A stretch of 64,000 bases of DNA from an uncultured Coriobacteriaceae bacterium (lineage in GTDB: Bacteria > Actinomycetota > Coriobacteriia > Coriobacteriales > Atopobiaceae): contig CACZCK010000001.1 in NCBI GenBank assembly GCA_902779675.1, forward strand, positions 62,001 through 126,000. The letters run 5' to 3'. Shown here piece by piece: positions 26,557 to 34,464 of this stretch. The translations under genes were made by a program, and so were the position numbers. The notes beneath the pieces are model-generated. The model was not told the origin of the DNA. It ran no database searches and saw only the letters and a list, made by a program, of their open reading frames with translations. Each line of letters starts with the position of its first letter. Positions within the stretch are counted from its first letter, which is position 1.

Positions 26557-28224
26557 CTAGCCCGCGAAGCCGGAGTCTTCGGAGCTGTCTGTGAGACCCG
26601 CCCCGAGCAGCACCACGTCGCCCTCTTCGAGGCCCTCCTCGATCACGGCGTCGGTGGCGTTGCGCACGCCGACCTTGACCACATGCACCTCAGTCTCCAT
26701 GGTCTCCTCGTCCACGACGACCTCGGCGGTGTAGCCGTTGGCACCCTCGGACAGCGCGGCGGTGGGCACCACCAGGGCATCCTTGACGTCAGCCGTGTAG
26801 ATCTTGACGTTGGCGGTCATGCCCTCGCGCAGCTTGGCGTCGGGCTTGGGAATCACGAGTCCCACGTGGAAGGTCACCACGCCGCCGCCCTCGCCGCCGC
26901 CGGTGGCGATGGTGGCCACCTCGGCCACCTGCGCGTCGACCTCGACGCCCGAGACGGCAGAGAAGGTGACCTTGGCGTTCTGGCCCTTGTGGATGTTGAG
27001 GATGTCGATCTCGTTGACCTCGATGTCCACCGACATCTGGTTGACGTTAGAAATCTGCACGAGCGGACCGGTTGCCCCGGCCTCGGACGAACCGCCCGAG
27101 GCACCGCCCACAGCCTCGCCGACCTTGGCGCCGAGCGACACAATGTTGCCGTCCGACGGTGCGGTGACCTTGCGCTTGTCGGCCGTCTTGACGGCCTCGT
27201 CGTAGGCCTCCTGTGCCTTCTGGGCCGCCTGACTGGCCGAGGTCACGCTGTCCTGGGCCGACTGGATGGCAGCCACGAGGGCGGTGTCATCGGGCGACTC
27301 GGGGAACTCGGGCTCGGCGCCTGCTGGCTGAGGCTCACCCTCGGGGAAGGCCGCGTCGATCTGCGCAAGCGCTGCCTGGTAGGCATCCCAGTTGGCCTTG
27401 TTCTTCAGATATTCCTCGTAGAGCGTGCGGTAGTTGTCCCACTCGGTCTTGTGGTCCTCGTCATCAGGGTAGGCTGGCTCCGTGGGTGCGATGGGCTCGA
27501 TGCTGCTGGTCTTCAGACTCTCCGCGTCCTCCTTGAGCTTCAGCCACCTGTCGTGGTCCTTGCTGTAGTTCTTGACCGCATAATCCCACTCCTTGTGAGC
27601 GGCTTTCGCCTCGTTGTATTCGGCGTAGTACTTGTTCCAGGCATCGTCGCGCGACTTGTTGGCATTGTCCACGTCGCGCTGAGCCGAAGCCACGCCCTGA
27701 TTGGCGGTCTGCACGTCCTGGGCGGCGTCGCGCACGGCCTTATCGAGGGTGTCGTTCTTGATGGTAAAGAGCAGGTCGCCCTTCTTGACCGTCTGGCCCT
27801 CCTTGACCGACACGCTCTCGATGATGCCATCCACCTCGGGAGTCACCACCACGGTGCTGCCCGCCTTGAGGGCGCCGGAGGACGAGATCACGTTCTCGAA
27901 GTCGCGCCGCTCGACCACAGCCGTCTCGGGCACGTACTCCTCCTCCACCTCGGGAGGAGCGAACAGGGCCTTGCCCAGCACGGCAGCCAGTACGCCACAG
28001 GCCAGGGCAGCTCCCACAATGAGCTTGATGCGCTTCTTGCGCTTCTTCTCGGCACGGCTCTTCTCAAGGTTCTTGAGCGCCTGCTGCAGCTCGGCCTCAT
28101 CGTCCATGGGAACGTCTGCCAATGCGGACGTGGAACTCACCACATTGAGTGGCTGCGGCGCGGCAGGAATCTCGGATGCCTCGCTCAGGTCGCCCGTCGG
28201 CTGGGTTGTCTCGTCAAGACTCAT
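26557..28224 (-). CDS. HlyD/RND-type membrane fusion (adaptor) protein
   Basis: 555 residues. A cytoplasmic N-terminus of about 70 residues, a membrane helix, then a lipoyl half-motif (GIIESVSVKEGQTVKKGDLLF), a long helical hairpin region (about residues 165-340) interrupted by a Pro/Glu-rich stretch, the second lipoyl half (KVTAPSDGNIVSLGAKVGEAV) and a beta-barrel domain. It links the MacB-like permease to the cell surface. The Gly/Ser-rich GGASGGSSEAGATG insertion within the second lipoyl half is unusual. The start is uncertain: ATG at 28224 or 28236, neither with a strong ribosome binding site. Confidence 0.9.
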   Translation of the reverse strand: MSLDETTQPTGDLSEASEIPAAPQPLNVVSSTSALADVPMDDEAELQQALKNLEKSRAEKKRKKRIKLIVGAALACGVLAAVLGKALFAPPEVEEEYVPETAVVERRDFENVISSSGALKAGSTVVVTPEVDGIIESVSVKEGQTVKKGDLLFTIKNDTLDKAVRDAAQDVQTANQGVASAQRDVDNANKSRDDAWNKYYAEYNEAKAAHKEWDYAVKNYSKDHDRWLKLKEDAESLKTSSIEPIAPTEPAYPDDEDHKTEWDNYRTLYEEYLKNKANWDAYQAALAQIDAAFPEGEPQPAGAEPEFPESPDDTALVAAIQSAQDSVTSASQAAQKAQEAYDEAVKTADKRKVTAPSDGNIVSLGAKVGEAVGGASGGSSEAGATGPLVQISNVNQMSVDIEVNEIDILNIHKGQNAKVTFSAVSGVEVDAQVAEVATIATGGGEGGGVVTFHVGLVIPKPDAKLREGMTANVKIYTADVKDALVVPTAALSEGANGYTAEVVVDEETMETEVHVVKVGVRNATDAVIEEGLEEGDVVLLGAGLTDSSEDSGFAG

Positions 28225-28343
28225 GGGATGCCCCATTTCTGCGTGTAAGGTGTGTCCAAGGACGTCATTAGTTTACACATACGCGCGCGTCGGGCATCTT
28301 GAAGTTGGTGCAATCGACCGTTTTTTGTGCAGAACGTGATGAT

Positions 28344-28385
28344 GCGTCCCCGCGCAAAGGAGATACCTCCCGTGCGCGGGGACGC
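28344..28385. repeat. Dispersed hairpin family (GCGCAAAAGGGAGTAYCCC core), copy a
   Basis: GCGTCCCCGCGC (28344-28355) pairs perfectly with GCGCGGGGACGC (28374-28385), with an inner GGAG/CTCC stem. The core matches copies b-e, while the outer arms differ and keep pairing. Confidence 0.7.
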
Positions 28386-28403
28386 CTGCAAGCCCGAAAG
28401 GGC

Positions 28404-28443
28404 ACCCTTCGCGCAAAAGGGAGTATCCCCTATGCGCGAGTGT
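28404..28443. repeat. Dispersed hairpin family, copy b
   Basis: TCGCGCA (28409-28415) pairs with TGCGCGA (28433-28439) around an AAAGGGAGTATCCCCT core. It lies 8 nt from the stop of the minus-strand hydrogenase gene and 19 nt from copy a, with a small GCCC-gaaa-GGGC hairpin between them. Confidence 0.7.
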
Positions 28444-28450
28444 GCGCCGG

Positions 28451-30076
28451 TTAAAGCCTCTTGCCCGTGCTGGCCTCGGTCGTCTCGGCCACGGCATCGA
28501 TAGCCCTGCCATCCTCGTCACGCTCTAGCGCCTTGATAAGCACGCGATATGCGTTCTCGGTGGCCACCTTGCGCGGCGAGCGCTGGGCGTAGCGCTTGAC
28601 CGCCGCCTGCGACTTCTTGATGGGCTGCAGGGTGCCGGCACCGGCGACGCAACCGCCCGGGCAGGCCATGCCCTCCAGCAGGTAGCCAGGATACTTGCCC
28701 TTGATGGCATCCTTGATCATCTGACGGCACTCGTTGAGGCCCTCGGCGTTGTACACCTTGACGTCCACCTCGGGATGCGTGCGCTGGATAACGTTGACCA
28801 CCGCGTTGGCCACGCCGCCCGCCACGGCAAAGTTGCGCGCGTCGGCGCTTGCCACGTCAAAGTCGCTCTTGTTGTCGTCCTCGAGCTTGAGGTAGTCGAT
28901 CTCGCGTGCCTCCATCATGCCCGCCATCTCCTCAAAGGTGAGCACGAAGTCCACCTCGGAGCGTACGCTGCGACGCATGGCCTCGAGCTTCTTTGCCGAG
29001 CACGGCCCCACAAACACGATCTTGGCGTCGGGATGCTGCGAGCGGATCATACGGGCCGTGAGGACCATGGGCGTGAGGGCCATGGAGATGCAGTCCGCAT
29101 GCTCGGGGAACTCCTTCTTGGCCATGACCGACCACGCCGGGCAGCAGGAGGTGCCCATGAAGGGCTGGTCGCCCACGATGACCTCCTCGTAGAAGTCGTC
29201 CGCCTCCTCGACCGTGCAGAGGTCGGCGCCGATGGCGACCTCCTCGACGCCCGCGAAGCCCAGCAGCTTGAAGGCCTCGCGCAGCTTGCCCACGTTGCCC
29301 TTGCCGCCAAACTGTCCCACGAAGGCCGGCGCCACCGCGGCGATGACCTCCTCGCCACCCAGGATGGAGTGAATGACCTGGGCGATCTGGCTCTTGTCGG
29401 CGATAGCGCCAAAGGGGCAGTTGATGAGGCACTGGCCGCAGCTCACGCACTTCTCGTAGTCGATCTCGGCACGGCCGTGCTCGTCGGAGCCGATGGCCTT
29501 CATGCCGCAGGCCTCGGCGCACGGGCGCACGTGGTGGTGCACGGCGTGATAGGGGCAGACCTGCGCACAGCGGCCGCAGCCAATGCACTTCTCATGGTCG
29601 ATGAACGCCTTCTTGTGCTTGAAGCTAATGGCTCCCTTGGGGCAGATCTCGCGGCAGGGGTGCGCGAGGCATCCCTGGCAGGCGCTCGAGACGCGATAGA
29701 CGTTGTCCTCGCAGGCGTTGCAGGCAAACTTGATGACGTTGATCAGGGGCGGCTCGTAGTAAGTAAGCCCAGCGCCCTCGGCCTGCGCGATGCCCGCGCT
29801 GATGCGCGAGCGGTTTTCGGCGCCCTGCGGCGAGAGGCCCGTGGCCAGGCGGATGCGCTCGCCGATGATGGCGCGCTCCAGAAAGACGCTCTCGCGGTAG
29901 GTGGCCACATCGCCCGGCAGGATCTTGTACGGCAGCTCATCGAACTCGTCGTCGATGTCGGCATCCGTCCACTCGGGATGGTCACCGATCGAATACATAA
30001 TTCTTGCAACCTCGCGGAAGACGTCGCGACGGATGCTGGTCAGGTTGGTGTACACACCGCGCATGGTATCGGCCAT
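28451..30076 (-). CDS. [FeFe]-hydrogenase, monomeric, with ferredoxin-like 4Fe-4S domains
   Basis: 541 residues. N-terminal region to about 115, then a Cys-rich ferredoxin part: CQGCLAHPCREIC (133-145), CIGCGRCAQVC (164-174), CVSCGQCLINC (210-220). The H-cluster domain carries L1 TSCCPAW (309-315), L2 GPCSAKK (357-363) and L3 EGMACPGGCVAGAG (468-481), so all H-cluster Cys ligands are present. The L2 GPCSAKK in place of MPCTxKK and the domain order resemble the poorly characterised group B enzymes of gut anaerobes. It is probably a cytosolic ferredoxin-linked H2 enzyme. No HydE/F/G maturases are in the window. It is a single-gene unit. Confidence 0.9.
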   Translation of the reverse strand: MADTMRGVYTNLTSIRRDVFREVARIMYSIGDHPEWTDADIDDEFDELPYKILPGDVATYRESVFLERAIIGERIRLATGLSPQGAENRSRISAGIAQAEGAGLTYYEPPLINVIKFACNACEDNVYRVSSACQGCLAHPCREICPKGAISFKHKKAFIDHEKCIGCGRCAQVCPYHAVHHHVRPCAEACGMKAIGSDEHGRAEIDYEKCVSCGQCLINCPFGAIADKSQIAQVIHSILGGEEVIAAVAPAFVGQFGGKGNVGKLREAFKLLGFAGVEEVAIGADLCTVEEADDFYEEVIVGDQPFMGTSCCPAWSVMAKKEFPEHADCISMALTPMVLTARMIRSQHPDAKIVFVGPCSAKKLEAMRRSVRSEVDFVLTFEEMAGMMEAREIDYLKLEDDNKSDFDVASADARNFAVAGGVANAVVNVIQRTHPEVDVKVYNAEGLNECRQMIKDAIKGKYPGYLLEGMACPGGCVAGAGTLQPIKKSQAAVKRYAQRSPRKVATENAYRVLIKALERDEDGRAIDAVAETTEASTGKRL

Positions 30077-30225
30077 GGTCAGCTCCTCTCACAGATGCCC
30101 CTTCGTCCAGTATGCCTGATTGACGTGCGCTCAATCGCCCGATTGGCCGCCCGGAGGCGCGAGCGGCTCAAGCAGATGAGCCTGCGTCCACAAACGCAAC
30201 AACAGCGCACCAGCAAGAGACGCCC

Positions 30226-31155
30226 TCAGGCAAAGGGCTCCTCGCCAAACAGCCGCACGAAGCGATCGGGGACGTCGGTGCGCAGGTGTAGCCGCTCCCC
30301 CGTCACCGGGTGCATCAGCCGCTCCTCCCAGGCGTGCAACATGAGCCCGCCATCATGGCGCGGGCCGCCATAGAGCCCGTCGCCCAGAAGCGGGCAGCCC
30401 ATGTGGGCGAGGTGCACGCGTATCTGATGACGCCGTCCGGTGAGCAGCTCAACGAGCAGCAGCGACAGCCCTTGCTCGCACCGCAGCTCGCGCACCTGGG
30501 TACGGGCGGGTTTGCCGGAGCGCGCCACCCGCATGCGCCGCGCATCATGACGATCGCGAGCGATCGGCTCGTCGACGTGCAGCCACTCGCCCGGTGCCAC
30601 CGGCAGGCGCCCTCGCGTCGCGGCAAGGTAGCGCTTGCGCATCTCGTGCCCGGCCACCTGAGCGTCAAGCGCTGGCTGAAACTCCTCGGTCAGCGAGAAC
30701 AGCACGAGGCCCGTTGTCTCCACGTCCAGACGCTGCACCGCCTGGGCCACAGGAGGACGGCCCTCGCGAGCCAGGTGTGTACGCACCCGCGCCGCAAGCG
30801 TATCGGCTCCCGTGCCATCACCGTGCACGAGCAGACCGGCAGGCTTGTCGACGGCGAGCAGCACCGGGTCCTGATAAACCACCCGCACCGCATCTGGCAA
30901 GCTCGGGTCCTGCGAGGCCTGCGCATCGGCGCGATGGAAGGGCAGCTCGACGAGGCTGCCCGCGGCCAGTCGCTCGTCGTGGCGCAAGACCGCACCGTTG
31001 CTGCGCAGCTGCCCGCGAGCGAGCACGCGCCGCGCCGTGGCCTGCGAGCCCACGAGCGCAAGAGCCAGCGCGCGCGTGTCGGTCGGCTGCATCACACGCA
31101 GCACAAGGCCGTCATCGCGCAGGTCAACGGACTCCCACAGCGGCTCGCCGTTCAT
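30226..31155 (-). CDS. RluA-family pseudouridine synthase
   Basis: 309 residues. Catalytic motif RLDVETTGLVL with the essential Asp, plus LAVDKPAGLLVHG, ELLTGRRHQIRVHLAHMGCPLLGD and a degenerate S4-like N-terminal part (residues 25-75). Modifies uridines in rRNA or tRNA; the exact target is not predictable. The ATG at 31155 overlaps the LysR stop (ATGA) and GAGGAG lies inside the end of the LysR gene, so it is translationally coupled to that regulator; a much longer upstream in-frame ORF is an artefact. Confidence 0.9.
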   Translation of the reverse strand: MNGEPLWESVDLRDDGLVLRVMQPTDTRALALALVGSQATARRVLARGQLRSNGAVLRHDERLAAGSLVELPFHRADAQASQDPSLPDAVRVVYQDPVLLAVDKPAGLLVHGDGTGADTLAARVRTHLAREGRPPVAQAVQRLDVETTGLVLFSLTEEFQPALDAQVAGHEMRKRYLAATRGRLPVAPGEWLHVDEPIARDRHDARRMRVARSGKPARTQVRELRCEQGLSLLLVELLTGRRHQIRVHLAHMGCPLLGDGLYGGPRHDGGLMLHAWEERLMHPVTGERLHLRTDVPDRFVRLFGEEPFA

Positions 31156-32096
31156 CGCAGGGTCTCCTCGTCTGCGGCGACCTGCTCTGCCAACAGGTCG
31201 GCAAAGTCCTCGATCACGCTCCACACGTGGCTCGACGAGCGCCAAGCCATGTGGATGTCGATGCGCGCATCGGGCCCCAGGTCCATCACGCACATGGCAC
31301 GACTCTCCCCCGTGCCGACCATGGCCTGCGCGAGGTCGTAGGGCACGAAGGTGGCACCCACGTGGCGCATGGCCAACTCGACCAGCGTCTCTGAGTTGGA
31401 AGAGAGCACCGTGGCCTCGGTCTCCAAACCAGCCTGCTCCAGCAGACGGCGCGAGAGATCGCCCGGCTCGTCGTGACGTCCGAGCAGCAGAAACGGGCAG
31501 CCCTTGAGCGGTGCAAGACTCGCCAAGCGCGACACCTCGTCGACCACCGCCTCGCAACGCTCTCCGTAGAGCGTGCGCAGCAGGGTCCACGAGGCCAGAA
31601 GCACGATCTGCTCGGTGCGCAGCAGGCGAACCTCGAGCCCGGGCACACTGGGTGGCACCGTAGCGACCGCCATGTCGACGCGGCCTTCGCGCAACGCCTC
31701 AACCAGCTCCTCGTTCTCGGCCTCATCGATGCGCACGCGCACCCCAGGCTTGCGCTCGCGGAACGCGGCAATGGCGCGCGGCATGAGCAGGCGCCCGCGC
31801 GTGGAGGCAATGCCCACGCCCAGAAGACCTTGTGCGTCGCCAGCGATGTCGGCAAACTCCTGCTCCATGGCGCGCCGGTCGGTCTCGAAGCGTCGCGCGT
31901 AGCTGAGCAGCACCTCACCGGCGTAAGTGAGCGTAAGCGGCACCTTGCGGTTGACTAGGCGCACGCCCAGCTCGCGCTCGATGCCCGCGATGTGCGCAGA
32001 AAGCGTCTGCTGGGTAACCATCAGACGCTGCGCGGCACGCGTGAAGCTGCGCTCTTCGGCCAGGGCGATGAAGTACTCCATACTCGAGAAGTTCAT
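31152..32096 (-). CDS. LysR-family transcriptional regulator
   Basis: 314 residues. An N-terminal winged HTH (MNFSSMEYFIALAEERSFTRAAQRLMVTQQTLSAHI) and a type 2 periplasmic-binding-like effector domain from about residue 90. AAAGGACCCCC precedes the ATG. It is divergent from a 52-residue ORF with a 165-nt intergenic region, the classical LysR arrangement, so that small gene is the best candidate target. Co-translated with a pseudouridine synthase. The effector is unknown. Confidence 0.93.
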   Translation of the reverse strand: MNFSSMEYFIALAEERSFTRAAQRLMVTQQTLSAHIAGIERELGVRLVNRKVPLTLTYAGEVLLSYARRFETDRRAMEQEFADIAGDAQGLLGVGIASTRGRLLMPRAIAAFRERKPGVRVRIDEAENEELVEALREGRVDMAVATVPPSVPGLEVRLLRTEQIVLLASWTLLRTLYGERCEAVVDEVSRLASLAPLKGCPFLLLGRHDEPGDLSRRLLEQAGLETEATVLSSNSETLVELAMRHVGATFVPYDLAQAMVGTGESRAMCVMDLGPDARIDIHMAWRSSSHVWSVIEDFADLLAEQVAADEETLR

Positions 32097-32261
32097 GGGG
32101 GTCCTTTCGGGCAGAGTCGGGCGGCGAACGGCACCGGATTACAAACCGAGGCTGTGATAAGTATCGACAGAAACAGTTAGTGTTCGTTGTAACAGACTCG
32201 TAATATGAGTGTCAAGAAGCACACGAGCCGAGGCGGCTCGTCACCAGGGAGGCAGTAGGCC

Positions 32262-32420
32262 ATGATGAAGTCCGAAAGCACGCTCAACCTGTTTGAGACC
32301 ATCCGTTCCTTCTTCACGAAGGGCAGCAGCGATACCTATCGCCCCAGCCAGAAGGTCGATCCGGCGCTCATCTCCTTCGCACGCCTCGGTCTGCTCGCCT
32401 ACTACACCAACCCGCTGTAG
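32262..32420 (+). CDS. 52-residue small protein, unknown, with own ribosome binding site and terminator
   Basis: The product begins MMKSESTLNLFETIRSFFTK and ends LGLLAYYTNPL. It is amphipathic with an aromatic C-terminus; no Cys, no clear membrane span. GGGAGG lies 9 nt before the ATG (a second ATG follows immediately). A strong intrinsic terminator begins 22 nt after the stop. It is divergent from the LysR gene, suggesting LysR control. Too short for standard gene finders. I recognise no family. Confidence 0.65.
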   Translation: MMKSESTLNLFETIRSFFTKGSSDTYRPSQKVDPALISFARLGLLAYYTNPL

Positions 32421-32442
32421 GCATTGGCAAAGAGCCTTTCTC

Positions 32443-32482
32443 ACGCCCCGCATCCATGCTGATGCGGGGCGTTTTCTCTTTT
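32443..32482 (+). terminator. Intrinsic terminator of the 52-residue gene
   Basis: ACGCCCCGCAT (32443-32453) pairs perfectly with ATGCGGGGCGT (32462-32472), followed by TTTCTCTTTT. Confidence 0.9.
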
Positions 32483-32504
32483 GAGGGCGAGGATTGAAGT
32501 GCGC

Positions 32505-32608
32505 CTACAACCCGGGTTGTAGATGTTTCCGTGAGCTAGGCAGGGTTGGGAACCACCGAGAAACTGGGTTGTATGCGTTTTGGAACCCATCCTCCGCCCG
32601 AACCGCCA
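32505..32608. repeat. Dispersed GGTTGTA/CTACAACC repeat, copy 2
   Basis: Contains the perfect palindrome CTACAACCCGGGTTGTAG (32505-32522), then GGTTGGGAACC (32544-32554) and GGGTTGTATGCG, GGAACCCATCCTCCGCCC (32566-32599). The last part aligns with 18139-18168. It lies between a terminator and the convergent NhaC gene. Confidence 0.5.
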
Positions 32609-32634
32609 TGCACCCCAGACTCTCGCCCGCTCCT

Positions 32635-34020
32635 CTAGGCCGCCAGACGACGGAGGTCATCCTCTTCGGTAAGGCCCATGCAGAGGGCTGCAGGCGTATC
32701 GACAAAGGTCGGGTGCGCATGCTGCCAGAGCGAGATAGCCAGTGTCCACGCCGGAACCAGCATGGGTAAGAAAGCGCACATGGTGCTGGCAAGCGGCATG
32801 CCCGTAAACGCAACGATCCCCACGCACGACGTGGACCAAGGAATGAGCGCTGGCACGAGCGTGACGCTGCTCTCGATGTCGAGCGCGAGTGCCGAGCCGG
32901 TGCCCTCGCACTGATCGCAGAGCTGCCTGACTAGCATGATGGCCACCACCTGGTCGCACGCAATGGCGGCCGTGGCGATGCTGGTAGCCAGCACACCCAC
33001 GAAAGGCGTCGTCCGACGCGCCAGAGCCGAAACCGACCGGCCCAAGCCCTCGAGCAGCGCCGTTCCCTCGAACAGGCCCGCATAGGTAGAGGCCACGGTC
33101 ACGATGGCGGCAATGTCGGCCATCGACGATACGCCACCGCCGTTTGCCAGGCGCGCAATGGCGGGGTCTGCCGCCCGATAGCCCAGGATCAAGGACCGGA
33201 CGAGTTCCGATGCATCCATGTGCTGCACGGTAAGGCAAATAACCACGGCGCTGGCAAGGCTCGCCAGCATGGTAACGCGCACGTTGACACGCAGCATACA
33301 GAGGGCGAACACTACCACGACAGGCACGAGCACCACCGGAGAGAGGTCGAACGAGCGGAACGCCTCAACCACGCTGGTCGTCATCTCGGCGGGAACGCCC
33401 GCGCCAGCGGAGGCCCGCCAGCCCAGCACCGTATACAGCAGGCAGCTGGCCACGAAGGGCACGACGCCCACGCGCACCATGCGCGTGACGTTGCTAAACA
33501 GGTTAGTGCCGGTGAGGTGTGCCACCAACGACGCGCTGCTCGACATGGGCGAGCACTGGTCGCCGTAGAAGCTGCCGCTGATGATGGCCCCACCCACCAG
33601 CAGCTGGTTGGCTCCCATAGAGGTGGCGATGGTCATGCAGATGACCCCGATGGTAGCCGCCGTGGCAAAGGAGCTACCGGTGAGCATCGACATCATGCAA
33701 CAGAGCAGGAACGTGGCCGGTACGAGGGAGGCCGGCGTAACCATGTGTGCCGACCAGCAGATGATGGCTGGCAGCGTGCCCGCCGCTCGCCAGGACGCCG
33801 TGAGCGCGCCGATGAGGGCGAACAGCAGGAGCACCGAGGTGACGTCGGACACGCCGGCAAGTGACATGCGCACGAGGGAGCCCATGTCGTGGCCGCGAAG
33901 CAGGCCGTAGTCAAAGAACAGCAACCAGCCCACCAGCAGGACCGCAAGAAGCGGCAGGTCGAGTACGATGCCCGTCAAGAGCGTCACGACAAAGGTCGCA
34001 AGTGTCACCGTCTCGAGCAT
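32635..34020 (-). CDS. NhaC-family Na+/H+ antiporter-like permease
   Basis: 461 residues with about 11-12 membrane helices. GDQCSPMSSSASLVAHLTGTN in the centre and SSFATAATIGVICMTIA are typical of the NhaC/ion transporter superfamily. NhaC proteins exchange Na+ for H+ or, in related clades, antiport organic acids. I chose the ATG at 34020, giving MLETVTLATF; a GTG at 34053 adds 11 hydrophilic residues and is possible. It is a single gene with no metabolic partner beside it, so the substrate remains open. Confidence 0.8.
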   Translation of the reverse strand: MLETVTLATFVVTLLTGIVLDLPLLAVLLVGWLLFFDYGLLRGHDMGSLVRMSLAGVSDVTSVLLLFALIGALTASWRAAGTLPAIICWSAHMVTPASLVPATFLLCCMMSMLTGSSFATAATIGVICMTIATSMGANQLLVGGAIISGSFYGDQCSPMSSSASLVAHLTGTNLFSNVTRMVRVGVVPFVASCLLYTVLGWRASAGAGVPAEMTTSVVEAFRSFDLSPVVLVPVVVVFALCMLRVNVRVTMLASLASAVVICLTVQHMDASELVRSLILGYRAADPAIARLANGGGVSSMADIAAIVTVASTYAGLFEGTALLEGLGRSVSALARRTTPFVGVLATSIATAAIACDQVVAIMLVRQLCDQCEGTGSALALDIESSVTLVPALIPWSTSCVGIVAFTGMPLASTMCAFLPMLVPAWTLAISLWQHAHPTFVDTPAALCMGLTEEDDLRRLAA

Positions 34021-34300
34021 GTGTCCCCCATGGTTTGAACTCTTATCTGCCACTGGCAGGATAGTCGTACACGGGGACCGAGTCCAACTGTTATTGGTGA
34101 TATGAGGTACAGCCTACATTTGTGGCTTTACACAAAGAGACGGCTTCCATTCGCCTCGATCCGTTGCCGCTACGAAAAGCGCGCTCCCCTACCGGGCAAT
34201 CGGCAAGCCGGAACAGATAAGATGCATGGAATCGGGTTTCATGTGAATAAAAACCTGTCCAGTGGCCGTAATGGCTACTAGTTTAATAAATGATATTGCT

Positions 34301-34406
34301 TAATTGCACGGGATTCGGTGCAATTAGGTCCGTTGTGTGCGATTGTTACTTTCCGATCGCACACAATACGGCTAAATGCACGAAATCCCGTGCATTTAGC
34401 CGTATT
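34301..34406. repeat. Nested palindromic element between hisS and the NhaC gene
   Basis: Three perfect stems: TAATTGCAC 34301-34309 with GTGCAATTA 34318-34326; TTGTGTGCGAT 34333-34343 with ATCGCACACAA 34356-34366; and an 18-bp stem 34365-34382 with 34389-34406 (AATACGGCTAAATGCACG) around a 6-nt loop. The halves 34303-34342 and 34356-34396 are also imperfect inverted copies of each other, so the whole is one large palindrome. No T-tract follows. The remaining gap (34021-34300) holds presumed promoter sequence but no ORF or clear motif. Confidence 0.75.
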
Positions 34407-34464
34407 CATGTGCAAACCGTACCTGCAGGATCTGCCGGGGCCTTCCCCTTGGCGCAAATCTCGC

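Noticed and set aside
31156..31590. Extension of the pseudouridine synthase through the LysR gene
   Set aside because: The ATGA overlap and internal ribosome binding site place the start at 31155. The rest is LysR coding sequence in another frame.
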